Below are positions 16,517 through 25,938 of a DNA stretch of 64,000 nt, piece after piece. This stretch comes from an uncultured Muribaculaceae bacterium (GTDB lineage: Bacteria > Bacteroidota > Bacteroidia > Bacteroidales > Muribaculaceae), in assembly GCA_910578805.1 (NCBI GenBank), contig CAJTRS010000002.1, positions 1 to 64,000 of the forward strand, in the 5' to 3' direction. Both the position numbers and the translations under genes were made by a program. Position 1 is the stretch's first letter; each line of letters opens with the position of its first letter. The notes beneath the pieces are model-generated. The model ran no database searches. It had not been told where the DNA came from and saw only the letters and a program-made list of their open reading frames with translations.

Positions 16517-17124
16517 GCCACCCTGAACGCCCAAGAGGTATTTACGGCGTTGAAGTCGGTCAGGGTCTTGTCACTGAGTGCGTTGGTCATGCCGTAGTTG
16601 AAACTTATGCTTACCTGCCATCTGCGCATTATCTCGGCTCCTATGCCCACGTCTATGCCGAGTTCGGCTGTGTTGTAGTTCAGGCAGTCGATCTTGTTGT
16701 GCGCCAACAGAAAGCCTATGGACGGACCCGCATAGATGAACGGTGCCAGATAGTCCTCGAAGCCGTTGAGCCTGGTGTATTTGAATCTTAGATGTATAGG
16801 TATGGCCAGATAATGCAGATAAGAGCGCTCGGTGCCGTAGCCCTGCGAACTCCACATAAGGCGTTCGCCCAGATGCATTGTGGCTCCGCGCTGTTCATAC
16901 ATCAGACCAAGGTCTATGCCGAATCCTATGCCCGGAAACATCAACTCACCCATTATGCCGCCGCTGTAACCCACACTATTGTCTATGGTCATCAGACTTT
17001 GGTCAAAATTCAGATTGGTGATGCTGACACCTGCCGTGGGGCCGTATCTGAACTCGGCTTTAGTGCCTGTGGCACAGATTGCGGCCACTGCTATAATTAT
17101 TGTGAGAAAGAGTTTACGCTTCAT
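16504..17124 (-). CDS. Outer-membrane beta-barrel protein (PorT/OmpW-like size)
   Basis: A 206-residue exported protein with a signal peptide (MKRKLFLTIIIAVAAICATGTKA) and alternating hydrophobic strands. It has FRYGPTAGVSITNLNF at the mature N-terminus, FGIDLGLMYEQRG in the middle and the terminal FRVAYLF, whose last aromatic residue is the usual outer-membrane assembly signal. This is the outer-membrane beta-barrel/porin-family pattern common in Bacteroidota. No specific function can be assigned. Its last 13 bases overlap the end of the convergent channel gene. Confidence 0.8.
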   Translation of the reverse strand: MKRKLFLTIIIAVAAICATGTKAEFRYGPTAGVSITNLNFDQSLMTIDNSVGYSGGIMGELMFPGIGFGIDLGLMYEQRGATMHLGERLMWSSQGYGTERSYLHYLAIPIHLRFKYTRLNGFEDYLAPFIYAGPSIGFLLAHNKIDCLNYNTAELGIDVGIGAEIMRRWQVSISFNYGMTNALSDKTLTDFNAVNTSWAFRVAYLF

Positions 17125-17145
17125 AATTTGCTCTTTATTTTAGCG

Positions 17146-17174
17146 CAAAGGTAATAAAATATTGCGTAACTTTG
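17146..17174. promoter_or_regulatory. Divergent -7 elements for the barrel gene and gpmI
   Basis: Minus strand TACCTTTG (17153-17146) towards the beta-barrel gene, plus strand TAACTTTG (17167-17174) towards gpmI. No good TTTG at -33 on either side. Confidence 0.5.
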
Positions 17175-17223
17175 CAGAACAAATATTCTTTAACTCTTTA
17201 CAAACCATAAATCACTAAATATA

Positions 17224-18738
17224 ATGGCAAAGAAAGCTTTATTGATGATTCTCGACGGTTGGGGCATAGGCAACCACACCAAGAGCGACGTTATCTATTC
17301 CACTCCCACACCTTATTGGGATTATCTGATGGACACATATCCCCACTCGCAGCTCCAGGCTTCGGGCGAGAATGTGGGACTGCCCGACGGACAGATGGGC
17401 AACTCCGAGGTGGGTCACCTCAATATCGGCGCAGGACGCGTCGTGTATCAGGATCTTGTGAAGATCAACAAGGCTTGCGCCGACGGTTCCATACTTGAAA
17501 ATCCCGAGATAAAGAGCGCATTCTCCTATGCCAAGGAGCATGACAAGGCCATACATTTCATGGGGCTTACCTCCGACGGCGGCGTGCACTCCTCGCTCGA
17601 CCATCTTTTTGCCTTGTGTGACATAGCCCGTCACTATGGCCTTGAAAAGGTTTATATCCACTGCTTTATGGACGGCCGTGACACTGACCCCCGCAGTGGC
17701 AAGGGATTCATAGAACTGCTTCAGGGTCATTGCGCAAAGTCGGCCGGAGTGGTGGCCTCGATCGTAGGACGTTACTATGCCATGGACCGCGACAAGCGCT
17801 GGGAGCGTGTGAAAGTGGCCTATGACCTGCTTGTACACGGCGAAGGTGTGCAGGCCACCGACATGGTTCAGGCTGTGCAGGACTCTTACGATGCCGATGT
17901 GACCGATGAATTCATAAAGCCTATCCACAACGCGTCTGTTGACGGCACTATCAAGGAGGGCGATGCCGTAATATTCTTCAATTACCGCAACGACCGCGCA
18001 AAGGAGCTGACCGTGGCTCTTACGCAGCATGATCTGCCCGAAGCAGGCATGACCACGGTGCCCGGTCTCCAGTATTACTGCATGACACCCTACGATGCTT
18101 CGTTCACAGGCGTGCACATACTTTTCGACAAGGAAAATGTGGGCAACACATTGGGAGAATACCTGTCGTCGCTTGACAAAAAGCAGCTTCACATAGCTGA
18201 GACAGAAAAGTATGCCCATGTGACATTTTTCTTCAACGGCGGTCGTGAGGCTCCTTATGAAGGGGAGGAGCGTATCCTTGTGGCCTCGCCCAAAGTGGCC
18301 ACTTATGATCTTAAGCCTGAAATGAGTGCTTTTGAGGTGCGTGATAAACTGGTGGAGGCCATAAAGTCGCAGGAATTTGACTTTATAGTGGTCAACTATG
18401 CCAATGGCGACATGGTAGGCCATACCGGTGTGTATGAAGCGATAGAAAAGGCTGTTAAGGCTGTTGACGAATGTGTCAAAGATACTGTTGAGGCCGCCAA
18501 GAGCGCCGATTATGAGGTGATAATCATTGCCGACCACGGTAATGCCGACAATGCTGTCAACTCCGACGGTACCCCCAATACAGCCCATTCGCTCAATCCC
18601 GTTCCGTGCATCTATGTAACTGACCGCAAGGACGTCAAGGTCAGTGACGGACGTCTTGCCGATGTGGCACCCACTATTTTGTCCATTATGGGCATAGACA
18701 AACCCGCCGAAATGACCGGAAATTCCCTTATCGGATAA
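17224..18738 (+). CDS. gpmI: 2,3-bisphosphoglycerate-independent phosphoglycerate mutase
   Basis: A 504-residue cytoplasmic enzyme of glycolysis/gluconeogenesis interconverting 3- and 2-phosphoglycerate. It belongs to the alkaline phosphatase superfamily and needs manganese. [11 protein letters not shown] holds the first metal aspartate, [16 protein letters not shown] the phosphorylated Ser61, [14 protein letters not shown] and [10 protein letters not shown] substrate residues, and [10 protein letters not shown] plus [13 protein letters not shown] the second metal site. Length is normal. It is monocistronic, ending at a hairpin at 18767. Confidence 0.98.
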   Translation: MAKKALLMILDGWGIGNHTKSDVIYSTPTPYWDYLMDTYPHSQLQASGENVGLPDGQMGNSEVGHLNIGAGRVVYQDLVKINKACADGSILENPEIKSAFSYAKEHDKAIHFMGLTSDGGVHSSLDHLFALCDIARHYGLEKVYIHCFMDGRDTDPRSGKGFIELLQGHCAKSAGVVASIVGRYYAMDRDKRWERVKVAYDLLVHGEGVQATDMVQAVQDSYDADVTDEFIKPIHNASVDGTIKEGDAVIFFNYRNDRAKELTVALTQHDLPEAGMTTVPGLQYYCMTPYDASFTGVHILFDKENVGNTLGEYLSSLDKKQLHIAETEKYAHVTFFFNGGREAPYEGEERILVASPKVATYDLKPEMSAFEVRDKLVEAIKSQEFDFIVVNYANGDMVGHTGVYEAIEKAVKAVDECVKDTVEAAKSADYEVIIIADHGNADNAVNSDGTPNTAHSLNPVPCIYVTDRKDVKVSDGRLADVAPTILSIMGIDKPAEMTGNSLIG

Positions 18739-18766
18739 ATTTTTCTATAACACATAGCTATATAAT

Positions 18767-18790
18767 GGGGCTGTGCTATGGCACAGCCCC
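18767..18790 (+). terminator. Hairpin terminator after gpmI
   Basis: GGGGCTGTGC and GCACAGCCCC pair perfectly over 10 bp around a 4-base loop, followed by TGCTTTT. The DNA from here to about 18980 is non-coding and shows nothing else I can name. Confidence 0.75.
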
Positions 18791-18980
18791 TGCTTTTGGA
18801 GCATGAAGATGTTTTACTGTTAAGTCGCGGGGACACACGTCTGTGCGTCTGAAGCCAAGGAGTCGGTGGCATTTTGCTATTAATATCCGCTTAAAGTGGC
18901 ATAAAGTCGGCGTTGAGGTTGTTATAGTGTAATTTGAGTGTAAAATAAAGTTAAATACGCAATCTTTTACTGAACAAAAT

Positions 18981-19011
18981 TTTGTGGGTTTTCAGAAAAG
19001 CCATACATTTG
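18981..19011 (+). promoter_or_regulatory. Consensus promoter of candidate small RNA
   Basis: TTTG (18981-18984), a 19-base spacer and TACATTTG (19004-19011) form a full-consensus promoter. No annotated protein gene begins within 220 bases, and a terminator follows after about 65 bases. Confidence 0.65.
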
Positions 19012-19016
19012 CAATG

Positions 19017-19083
19017 TGTTTTTCATGGTATTAGATTTAAGGTTAACTAAGGTTGGTTGTCGCGAGACAATCAATTTTTTTTT
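19017..19083 (+). ncRNA. Candidate ~65-nt small RNA (or attenuated leader)
   Basis: Start is predicted about six bases after TACATTTG. The 3' end is an intrinsic terminator: stem GGTTGTC (19055-19061), loop GCGA, stem GACAATC (19066-19072), then AA and nine T (19075-19083). A separate full promoter for the next gene lies further on (19157-19187), so this unit does not need that gene and can stand alone. A 24-codon frame (ATG 19025, stop 19097-19099) spans the hairpin, so a leader peptide with attenuation is an alternative. No known RNA family is recognised. Confidence 0.5.
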
Positions 19084-19156
19084 ATCTGTTCAAGATTAAT
19101 TGCAGGGAGGACTAATTGCAGTGTTGCGGAAATTTGTAAATAAAATATCGGTTTCG

Positions 19157-19187
19157 TTTGCAAATAGAAATAAATATTATAATTTTG
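19157..19187 (+). promoter_or_regulatory. Consensus promoter of the secreted two-repeat protein
   Basis: TTTG (19157-19160), 19-base spacer, TAATTTTG (19180-19187). The leader to the ATG at 19237 is about 43 bases. Just upstream, TAATTGCAG occurs twice (around 19097-19122), a possible direct-repeat binding site. Confidence 0.7.
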
Positions 19188-19236
19188 TTGCTATTAGTGA
19201 GTGAAAAGTATTTTTTTGTTTTCAAAATTGAAATTT

Positions 19237-20826
19237 ATGAGAAAAATTTACACTGTAATTACATTACTGTTTACGGCTGTTGCGGCTATGGCTGCTAAGC
19301 CTGACGATCTAATCCGTGTAAACAACGCGGCATCTGGTCAGGTTGAAGAATTGAGCCGCCAACTGACGTTGGTTGAAGACTATAGTCTTCCTGTGACCAA
19401 TGCGGTATGTGCCGAACCCAAAGCCGCGCCTTCCGGAGAGTGGCGGAGCATAGGCACGGGTATTTATGTTGAGGGTCTGATGAGTATTTTTAACGATGTT
19501 GAAGGAGGGGTGGCCACGGAGGTCGAGATCGAGGAGAGTGTGGCTGTTCCGGGCTGGTACCGACTTCTGCCGTACAGCGATCCGTCATGTCCGTTAGCCA
19601 TTATTCTTGGTGCACCTGATACTCAGAATTATCTGTATATCAACGCTACTGATCCCCAGAAAGTGCATGTGGAGTCATTCACACCTTTCGGTAGTTTTGA
19701 GTTCCGCAGTCTGTGTCCCGAAGGAGGATTTAACATGAATGTTTATGGCACGCTTGAAGACGGTGTCATTTCATTCCCGCCCCAAAGTTTTGGTTTTATA
19801 AGGGATAATTCAGCAAGTTATGCCAATCGTGATGGTCAGTTCAAGGTAGTGCTGGACAAGAACAACTACAAGGTTTATACTCTTGAGGTCAGCTCTGAGT
19901 TGTGCCGTATGGGAAATCCGACATCTGCTATCGGTATGTCGGTGAATATAAAGACCGGTGCCGATATTGTGGATTTGCGAAGTATCCTTATCCCCGGAAT
20001 ATATTCGTCGGAAGGCAATGAGGAATTCATAATGAACAATGGCGATCCCGGTATTGGTGAAGGTTTCAATTTTGATGTTCCGTATGCCGGTGTATATACA
20101 TTTATGGTGGTGGGCCTGTCAAGCGACAATAAGATCAAGGCCCGCGGCGAAACCATATTCTTTGCTCTTTACGATGCTGCCGATGAATGGGAGTCTGTAG
20201 GCGAGGCTACCTATAATGAAGGTATCTATTCATCATTCTTCAGCGATGTTGCTGCCGAAAGCTACAAAGTGGAGGTTGAACGGCATAAGACCCGGGCCGG
20301 ATATTTCCGACTGGTTGATCCTTATGCTACCCACAGTATGGCGGTTGAGTCGTCAGAATGTAATGTGGATCATTCCTATCATCACAAACATTACCTCTAT
20401 ATCAATGCCCAAGACCCCGGGCAGGTATATATCGAGCCGAGTGTAATCGGGTTTAAGGTAAATGATTCTCTTGGCGAAGGATACTTGTCGTCATACGGTT
20501 ATGCTTATGTACAGGCCAATCGTGTTGAGGACGGTAAAAACGCCGGTGTGTTCGGAACCCTTAACGGTACGACTATAAGCATTCCCGACGGAACCATGTG
20601 GCTCGGTCAGAAGAAGTATGCCAACGGCCTGCCTCAGAAAGGAATTGGTCAAAATGTGATGATCGAGCTTCCTGCCAATGCAGCCATAGGTACAGTGGCT
20701 GCCGACAGTCTCAACGATGCTCCGGTTGAATACTTCAATCTGCAGGGCATGCGTGTAAACAACCCGCAGTCCGGTATCTATGTGGTGCGTCAGGGCGACC
20801 GTGTGTCGAAAGTGATGATCCGGTAA
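19237..20826 (+). CDS. Secreted protein with two internal repeats and type IX-like sorting tail
   Basis: A 529-residue exported protein. A GTG at 19201 would add 12 residues before the signal peptide; the ATG at 19237 (MRKIYTVITLLFTAVAAMA) is preferred. Two related repeats begin WRSIGTGIYVEGLMS (about residue 70) and WESVGEATYNEGIYS (about residue 318). Each continues with a GWYRL/GYFRL strand and then YLYINATDP or YLYINAQDP with a following VxVE or VYIE. The last 35 residues, with EYFNLQGMRV, GIYVVRQGDR and KVMIR, match the short C-terminal tails of type IX-like secreted proteins in Bacteroidales. The role is unknown; surface display or release is inferred from the tail. Confidence 0.85.
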   Translation: MRKIYTVITLLFTAVAAMAAKPDDLIRVNNAASGQVEELSRQLTLVEDYSLPVTNAVCAEPKAAPSGEWRSIGTGIYVEGLMSIFNDVEGGVATEVEIEESVAVPGWYRLLPYSDPSCPLAIILGAPDTQNYLYINATDPQKVHVESFTPFGSFEFRSLCPEGGFNMNVYGTLEDGVISFPPQSFGFIRDNSASYANRDGQFKVVLDKNNYKVYTLEVSSELCRMGNPTSAIGMSVNIKTGADIVDLRSILIPGIYSSEGNEEFIMNNGDPGIGEGFNFDVPYAGVYTFMVVGLSSDNKIKARGETIFFALYDAADEWESVGEATYNEGIYSSFFSDVAAESYKVEVERHKTRAGYFRLVDPYATHSMAVESSECNVDHSYHHKHYLYINAQDPGQVYIEPSVIGFKVNDSLGEGYLSSYGYAYVQANRVEDGKNAGVFGTLNGTTISIPDGTMWLGQKKYANGLPQKGIGQNVMIELPANAAIGTVAADSLNDAPVEYFNLQGMRVNNPQSGIYVVRQGDRVSKVMIR

Positions 20827-20840
20827 CAACCGATTATAAT

Positions 20841-20879
20841 AAAATAGAGCCATGACCTGACCGGTCATGGCTCTATTTT
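20841..20879. terminator. Bidirectional terminator
   Basis: A perfect 17-bp stem (20841-20857 with 20863-20879) with loop TGACC lies between convergent genes; the arms begin with AAAA and end with TTTT, so it can serve both directions. Confidence 0.9.
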
Positions 20880-20892
20880 CATAATTATAGGA

Positions 20893-22365
20893 TTATTTGC
20901 GCCAGAAGCCCGGAGTGAAGAGTATGAGCACGGTGAATAGCTCCAGACGCCCTATGAGCATGAGTAGCGACAGTATCCATTTGCCGGCATCGGGGATATT
21001 GTCGAAACTGCCGCCATAGCCGGTGATGCCGGCTCCGAAACCTGTGTTGCTCACGCAGGAGAATGACGAGAAAAACGAATCGACCAGCGGCAGCCCCATC
21101 GCTGTGAGCATTATGCCGCCGAACATTATTACCATCACATAGATACACAGAAAGGCTATCACCTTGGATACGATATCGGAAGGCACTACCTTGCCGTTGA
21201 TGCGCACGGTGGTGATGGTGTGTGGGTGTATGCAGCGGTAAAGCTCGTTGCGGCTGTTTTTGATAAGGAAGAGCATGCGGTCAATCTTGGCACCGCCGCT
21301 TGTGGAACCCGCGCAGGCTCCTGTAAACATCAGTACGAACATAAGAGCGAGAACAAACGGGCCCCATGATTCGAAGTTGCACACCGACAGTCCCGTGCTG
21401 GTGATGGTGGAAATGATCTGAAACAGCGGGTCAATGGTAAATGATTCCCACCCCGTGACCTGGCCGTGGTATATGATGCTCACGGTGAAACTCACGTAGA
21501 ACACAACGATGATGGCTATATAGGCACGGAACACATCGTTGTGCCACAGCGGACGGAAATCGCCGTGGAGTGCACGGTATATAAGGGCGAAACTTGTGCC
21601 TCCCAGAAACATGAATACCGTTATCACCGTGGTGATGTAGTTGGAGTCCCAGTAGGCAAGACTTGCATCACGAGTGGAGAAGCCGCCGGTGGATATGGTG
21701 GAGAATGCGTGGCATATGCTGTCAAATACCGACATGGGTCCCAGGCATAGCATAACGATCAGCAGTCCGGTCAGGAGGAAATATATGCCCCACAGCCCCT
21801 TGGCGGTCTGGCTTACACGCGGTCGCAGTTTGTCGTGAGTTATTCCGGTTACCTCGGCATTGAACATCTGTACCCCTCCCGAGTGGTTGAGCATAGGTAT
21901 CACGGCAAGTGTGAAAAGTATGATTCCCATGCCGCCGAGCCATTGCATCAGGCTGCGCCACAGATTGATGCCGTGAGGGAAACGCTCTACTGACGGAAGC
22001 ACCGAACACCCTGTGGTGGTGAATCCTGACATGGATTCAAAAAAAGCGTCGCTTACGCTGACACCCATTCCGCAAAGCATAAACGGCAGCATGCCGAATA
22101 TGGAAAACACCACCCACACCAACGCCGTGAGAAGAAATCCCTCATGCTTGCCCATGCCTGAGCGTCTCGGACGCAGACCGAATGTCAGCAAGACTCCGGC
22201 TGCCGCCGTGACCGCCGCGCTTATGGCAAATGCATTTATGTCCTGTTCGTCATAGACAATGGCGGCTATGAGCGGAAACACCATGAATCCGCCCTCTATC
22301 ATCAGAAGCCACCCTATGACTCTGAATACCATGGGGAAATTTATATGTCGGATTGTGCGGGTCAT
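20893..22365 (-). CDS. trkH: Potassium uptake protein TrkH
   Basis: A 490-residue integral membrane protein forming the potassium-conducting subunit of the Trk system. The four pore loops are visible: SGFTTTGCSVL, STISTGGFSTRD, TITSTGLSVCNF and VSNTGFGAGITGYGG, each with the selectivity-filter glycine. It is the last gene of a leftward operon behind trkA, 30 bases away, and shares it with dxs. TrkA supplies the nucleotide-gated ring. Confidence 0.96.
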   Translation of the reverse strand: MTRTIRHINFPMVFRVIGWLLMIEGGFMVFPLIAAIVYDEQDINAFAISAAVTAAAGVLLTFGLRPRRSGMGKHEGFLLTALVWVVFSIFGMLPFMLCGMGVSVSDAFFESMSGFTTTGCSVLPSVERFPHGINLWRSLMQWLGGMGIILFTLAVIPMLNHSGGVQMFNAEVTGITHDKLRPRVSQTAKGLWGIYFLLTGLLIVMLCLGPMSVFDSICHAFSTISTGGFSTRDASLAYWDSNYITTVITVFMFLGGTSFALIYRALHGDFRPLWHNDVFRAYIAIIVVFYVSFTVSIIYHGQVTGWESFTIDPLFQIISTITSTGLSVCNFESWGPFVLALMFVLMFTGACAGSTSGGAKIDRMLFLIKNSRNELYRCIHPHTITTVRINGKVVPSDIVSKVIAFLCIYVMVIMFGGIMLTAMGLPLVDSFFSSFSCVSNTGFGAGITGYGGSFDNIPDAGKWILSLLMLIGRLELFTVLILFTPGFWRK

Positions 22366-22395
22366 TTTTAAGGCAGGTGATCTTTTCCAGGAATG

Positions 22396-23730
22396 TCAGT
22401 TGAAAAGCCGTTCGATCTTGTGCATGGCACCGTTGAGGCAGAACACCACCACGGAGTCGCCGGCTTCGATCCGGGTGTCGCCTTTCACGAGCATACCCTT
22501 GCCGTCGCGTATCAGTCCGGCTATGGTCATGTCATGTGACAGGTTGAGATTCTTGACCATATCCTTGGTGACTTTGGATTTTGGCCTGGCTTCTATTTCG
22601 GCAACGTCGGCATCGGCCAATGCCATGAATTTCGAAGACTCCACGTCGGCGTCAAGCAGCATCTGGAATATCTTGCTTGAGGCAAGGAGCTTTTTATTGA
22701 TTATGGTGCCTATGTTGAGCCCTTCGGCTTCGGCTATGAACTGAATGTTTTCCACTTCAGCCACGGTTTTCTTCACACCGTGTTCCTTGGCGGTCAGACA
22801 GGTGAGTATGTTGGTCTCCGAACTGTCTGTGAGCGCTATAAAGGCGTCGGAGTCCGATATGCCCTCTTCGCGCAAGGTGTCTATATCGCGGGCATCGCCA
22901 TGAATCACAAGTGCGTCGGGGCAGCGTTCGGCAAGATATGAGCAGCGCTCGCGGTCAAGTTCGATGATCCGGAACCGGTAACGGTCGCCGGCAAGGGTAG
23001 TCAGCCGGACAGCTATGCGGCTGCCCCCCATTATGAGCACTTTACGTATTATTTTTTGTGATTTTCCACACAGTTCCCGCAGTGTGTCTATATGTTCGGG
23101 TGTGGTTGTCACGTAGATGATGTCATTGGGCTGTATGAAGTCGCTGCCTCGCGGTATGATGGTCTCATGGTGGCGCTTTATGGCTGATACGTGAAACTTA
23201 TGGTCCGACATGAATATCTCCTTCAGCGGTACTCCGGCCAGACGTGCGTTTTCCCTGATCTTGACCCCCACCACTATCAGCTGGCCGCCATGTATTTCAA
23301 GCCAGTTGCGTGCCCATGTGCGCTCGAGCGACTTGAGTATCTCCTTGGCTGCGAGATATTCGGGGTAGATCATCGCATCGATTCCTGTGCGGCTGAAGTA
23401 ACCGTTGTGTTTGGGGTTCATAAACTCATAGTTGTCTATGCGGGCCACAGTCTTTTTTGCTCCGAGGCTCTTGGCCATGGAGCATGCCACCACATTCGAT
23501 GTTTCTTCGGGTGTGACGGCTATGAACAGGTCGCACTGGCCGGCCTTGGCTTCGGCAAGTATGCTGAATGATGTGGGCTGGCCTTTTATGGTGAGCAGGT
23601 TGCAGGTGGCGTCAAGGATTTCAAGACGTTGTGAATCGGAGTCTATTATGATTATGTCATGATTCTCTTTCGACAGCAGCTTGGCCAGATGTGTACCTAC
23701 TTCGCCGGCGCCGGCAATAACAATTTTCAT
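22396..23730 (-). CDS. trkA: Trk system potassium transporter TrkA
   Basis: A 444-residue cytoplasmic regulator with two tandem RCK units. The first opens with [19 protein letters not shown] (intact GxGxxG). The second begins [18 protein letters not shown], where the nucleotide loop is GGSRIA, a usual degenerate form, followed by [14 protein letters not shown]. TrkA-C segments follow each. It binds NAD(H)/ATP and gates TrkH. The start overlaps the dxs stop by four bases (23727-23730), so translation is coupled. Confidence 0.95.
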   Translation of the reverse strand: MKIVIAGAGEVGTHLAKLLSKENHDIIIIDSDSQRLEILDATCNLLTIKGQPTSFSILAEAKAGQCDLFIAVTPEETSNVVACSMAKSLGAKKTVARIDNYEFMNPKHNGYFSRTGIDAMIYPEYLAAKEILKSLERTWARNWLEIHGGQLIVVGVKIRENARLAGVPLKEIFMSDHKFHVSAIKRHHETIIPRGSDFIQPNDIIYVTTTPEHIDTLRELCGKSQKIIRKVLIMGGSRIAVRLTTLAGDRYRFRIIELDRERCSYLAERCPDALVIHGDARDIDTLREEGISDSDAFIALTDSSETNILTCLTAKEHGVKKTVAEVENIQFIAEAEGLNIGTIINKKLLASSKIFQMLLDADVESSKFMALADADVAEIEARPKSKVTKDMVKNLNLSHDMTIAGLIRDGKGMLVKGDTRIEAGDSVVVFCLNGAMHKIERLFN

Positions 23731-25688
23731 TTATCGCGCGTATTTTTTGCTTTGATTATGGCTTCGGTAATGGCTTCGGCGTCCATGCCGCAGAGATGTC
23801 TCAGCTGTGCCACTGTGCCTTGGGGTATGAATTTGTCGGGGATACCGATACGTGTTACCGGCACTTTGTAGCCTTGGTCGTTAAGCCATTCTATGACGGC
23901 CGATCCGAGGCCGCCCTTTATCGATGCGTCCTCCACAGTGATAATCGGAGCGCCTGATCTTACTGCCTCACGCATTATCTCTTCATCGAGCGGTTTCAGA
24001 TATATCATGTCGTAATGCGCTGCCTTTACTCCCTGAAGGGCCGCATTCTCCACGGCTTTTGCCGCTTCAGATGCTATGGGGCCTATGCTCATCACTGTCA
24101 CATCGCCTCCCGGAGTCAGCAGCTGGCCTCGGCCCGTATCCAGACGTCTCATCGGTTTGCGCCATTCGGTCTCGTTGCCGCACCCGCGCGGATAGCGTAT
24201 GGCCATGGGGCCTTTGCGTCCGGGCAGCTGGGCCGTGTACATCAGATGGCGCAGATATTCCTCGTTGCGCGGAGAGGCTATGGTCATGCCGGGAATGTCG
24301 CTCAGATAGCTCATGTCAAACACTCCGTGGTGTGTGGCGCCGTCCTCGCCCACTAATCCGGCGCGGTCAATGCAGAACACCACAGGGAGGTCCTGCAGGG
24401 CCACATCATGGATTATGTGGTCATAGGCCCGCTGCAGGAATGATGAGTATATGGCCACAAACGGGCATTTGCCGTCCTTGGCCAGTCCGCCCGCAAATGT
24501 CACGGCATGTCCTTCGGAGATTCCCACATCGAACGTGCGCTCCGGAAACGCTTCGGCCAGACGGCTCATGGAGGTGCCGGACGGCATGGCTGCCGTAATG
24601 CCTGTTATGGCGGGGTTGGCTTTGGCGAGTTCCACCAATGTCTCGCCGAACACGTCCTGGTATTTTGCCGGACGGCCGGGAGCAGAGTCTTTGATTATGG
24701 CTCCGTTTGTGGGATCGAAACGTCCGGGTGCGTGCCAGTAGGCCGGATTCTCTTCGGCCGGCTTGAAGCCTTTTCCCTTGACGGTGCGCAGATGCAATAT
24801 CCGCGGACCCGACATCTCTTTTATGTCGTTGAGCACACGGATTATGCGTGGAAGGTCGTGGCCGTCAAACGGACCGAAGTACCGTATGTTGAGTCCTTCG
24901 AATATGTTCTGCTCCTTGGTGAAAAATGATTTCAGACTGTTGTTGAACCGCAATATGCGTCCGCGTCCGTTGTCATTGATCAGATGCAGTTTTTTCAATA
25001 ACCTGAATGCCTTGTAACGGAATGTGTTGTAGCCCTTGGAGGCGGTGAGATGCGCCAGATAGGAGTTGAGTGACCCGACATTTCGGTCTATCGACATGTC
25101 GTTGTCGTTGAGTATTATGAGCAGATTGTTTTTGGCATTGGCGGCATTGTTGAGCCCTTCGAATGCCAGTCCGCCGCTGATCGAGGCATCGCCTATCACG
25201 GCCACCACATTTCTGCGCGGGTTCTCGTTGCTCAGGTTTGTGGCCACAGACATGCCCAGGGCTGCCGATATGGAGTTGGAGGCGTGACCGGCCGTGAAAG
25301 TGTCGTATTCGCTCTCAGCGGGATTGGGAAACCCGCTGAGTCCGCCTAACTTTCGGTTTGTATGGAATCTTGCGGCTCGGCCTGTGAGCAACTTGTGTCC
25401 ATAGGCCTGATGGCCCACGTCCCACACTATGCGGTCATAGGGGGTGTCAAATACATAGTGCAGAGCTACTGTGAGTTCTACGGCACCCATGCTCGAGGCG
25501 AAATGCCCCGGATTGGAACTCAATGAATTTATGAGGAAATCGCGTATCTCGCTGCAAAGTCCGGGTAACTTTTCGAGCGGCAGTCTGCGCATGTCGGCCG
25601 GGCTGTCGATATGTGATAGCAGCGGAAACCTGTTTTCATCGAGCGGTTTATTGCTGTAATCGGCTGGAACCTGAAGTATTGCGCTCAT
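23727..25688 (-). CDS. dxs: 1-deoxy-D-xylulose-5-phosphate synthase
   Basis: A 653-residue thiamine diphosphate enzyme that makes DXP from pyruvate and glyceraldehyde-3-phosphate, the first step of the MEP isoprenoid pathway. [34 protein letters not shown] and the TPP motif [17 protein letters not shown]...NDNDMS are intact. The pyrimidine-domain segment [17 protein letters not shown] and the C-terminal transketolase domain are present. Length is typical. It is wedged between a 57-residue membrane protein (4-base overlap) and trkA (4-base overlap). Confidence 0.97.
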   Translation of the reverse strand: MSAILQVPADYSNKPLDENRFPLLSHIDSPADMRRLPLEKLPGLCSEIRDFLINSLSSNPGHFASSMGAVELTVALHYVFDTPYDRIVWDVGHQAYGHKLLTGRAARFHTNRKLGGLSGFPNPAESEYDTFTAGHASNSISAALGMSVATNLSNENPRRNVVAVIGDASISGGLAFEGLNNAANAKNNLLIILNDNDMSIDRNVGSLNSYLAHLTASKGYNTFRYKAFRLLKKLHLINDNGRGRILRFNNSLKSFFTKEQNIFEGLNIRYFGPFDGHDLPRIIRVLNDIKEMSGPRILHLRTVKGKGFKPAEENPAYWHAPGRFDPTNGAIIKDSAPGRPAKYQDVFGETLVELAKANPAITGITAAMPSGTSMSRLAEAFPERTFDVGISEGHAVTFAGGLAKDGKCPFVAIYSSFLQRAYDHIIHDVALQDLPVVFCIDRAGLVGEDGATHHGVFDMSYLSDIPGMTIASPRNEEYLRHLMYTAQLPGRKGPMAIRYPRGCGNETEWRKPMRRLDTGRGQLLTPGGDVTVMSIGPIASEAAKAVENAALQGVKAAHYDMIYLKPLDEEIMREAVRSGAPIITVEDASIKGGLGSAVIEWLNDQGYKVPVTRIGIPDKFIPQGTVAQLRHLCGMDAEAITEAIIKAKNTRDK

Positions 25689-25858
25689 TTTCTTTTCTTA
25701 AAATGCTTCTTGTAAAGTGGCACAAACACTATTATACCCGAGGCTATGATCATGAAAAGCACTTTGAGCGTGAACGGCTGGCTTGTGACAAGCAGATAAC
25801 AGAGTAGTAACCATAATACTACTATGCATGCAAGTTGAAATTTGGTTCCGTTGCTCAT
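25685..25858 (-). CDS. 57-residue membrane protein at the head of the dxs-trk operon
   Basis: Small protein starting [19 protein letters not shown] with two hydrophobic segments (about 7-24 and 29-47) and a basic tail ending KKHFKKRK. The frame is open much further upstream, but that part is antisense to the receptor gene and lies beyond the -7 element at 25892, so the ATG at 25858 is the start. It overlaps dxs by four bases. Not a recognised family; the position suggests conservation with dxs-trkA-trkH should be tested. Confidence 0.75.
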   Translation of the reverse strand: MSNGTKFQLACIVVLWLLLCYLLVTSQPFTLKVLFMIIASGIIVFVPLYKKHFKKRK

Positions 25859-25891
25859 ACCTCCGGTAATTTCCGTTGTAGTTATCAACGG

Positions 25892-25899
25892 CAAAGATA
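25892..25899 (-). promoter_or_regulatory. -7 element of the dxs-trkA-trkH operon
   Basis: TATCTTTG on the minus strand, 33 bases before the ATG at 25858. The -33 position has CTTG instead of TTTG. Confidence 0.55.
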
Positions 25900-25938
25900 C
25901 AAAAACATTACCGCGCATGCAAGATAAACGTTTCGGCT

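Noticed and set aside
17239..18588. 449-codon open frame antisense to gpmI
   Set aside because: Its length follows from the strong codon bias of gpmI; the translation is His/Val/Gly-rich without any domain and it has no promoter.
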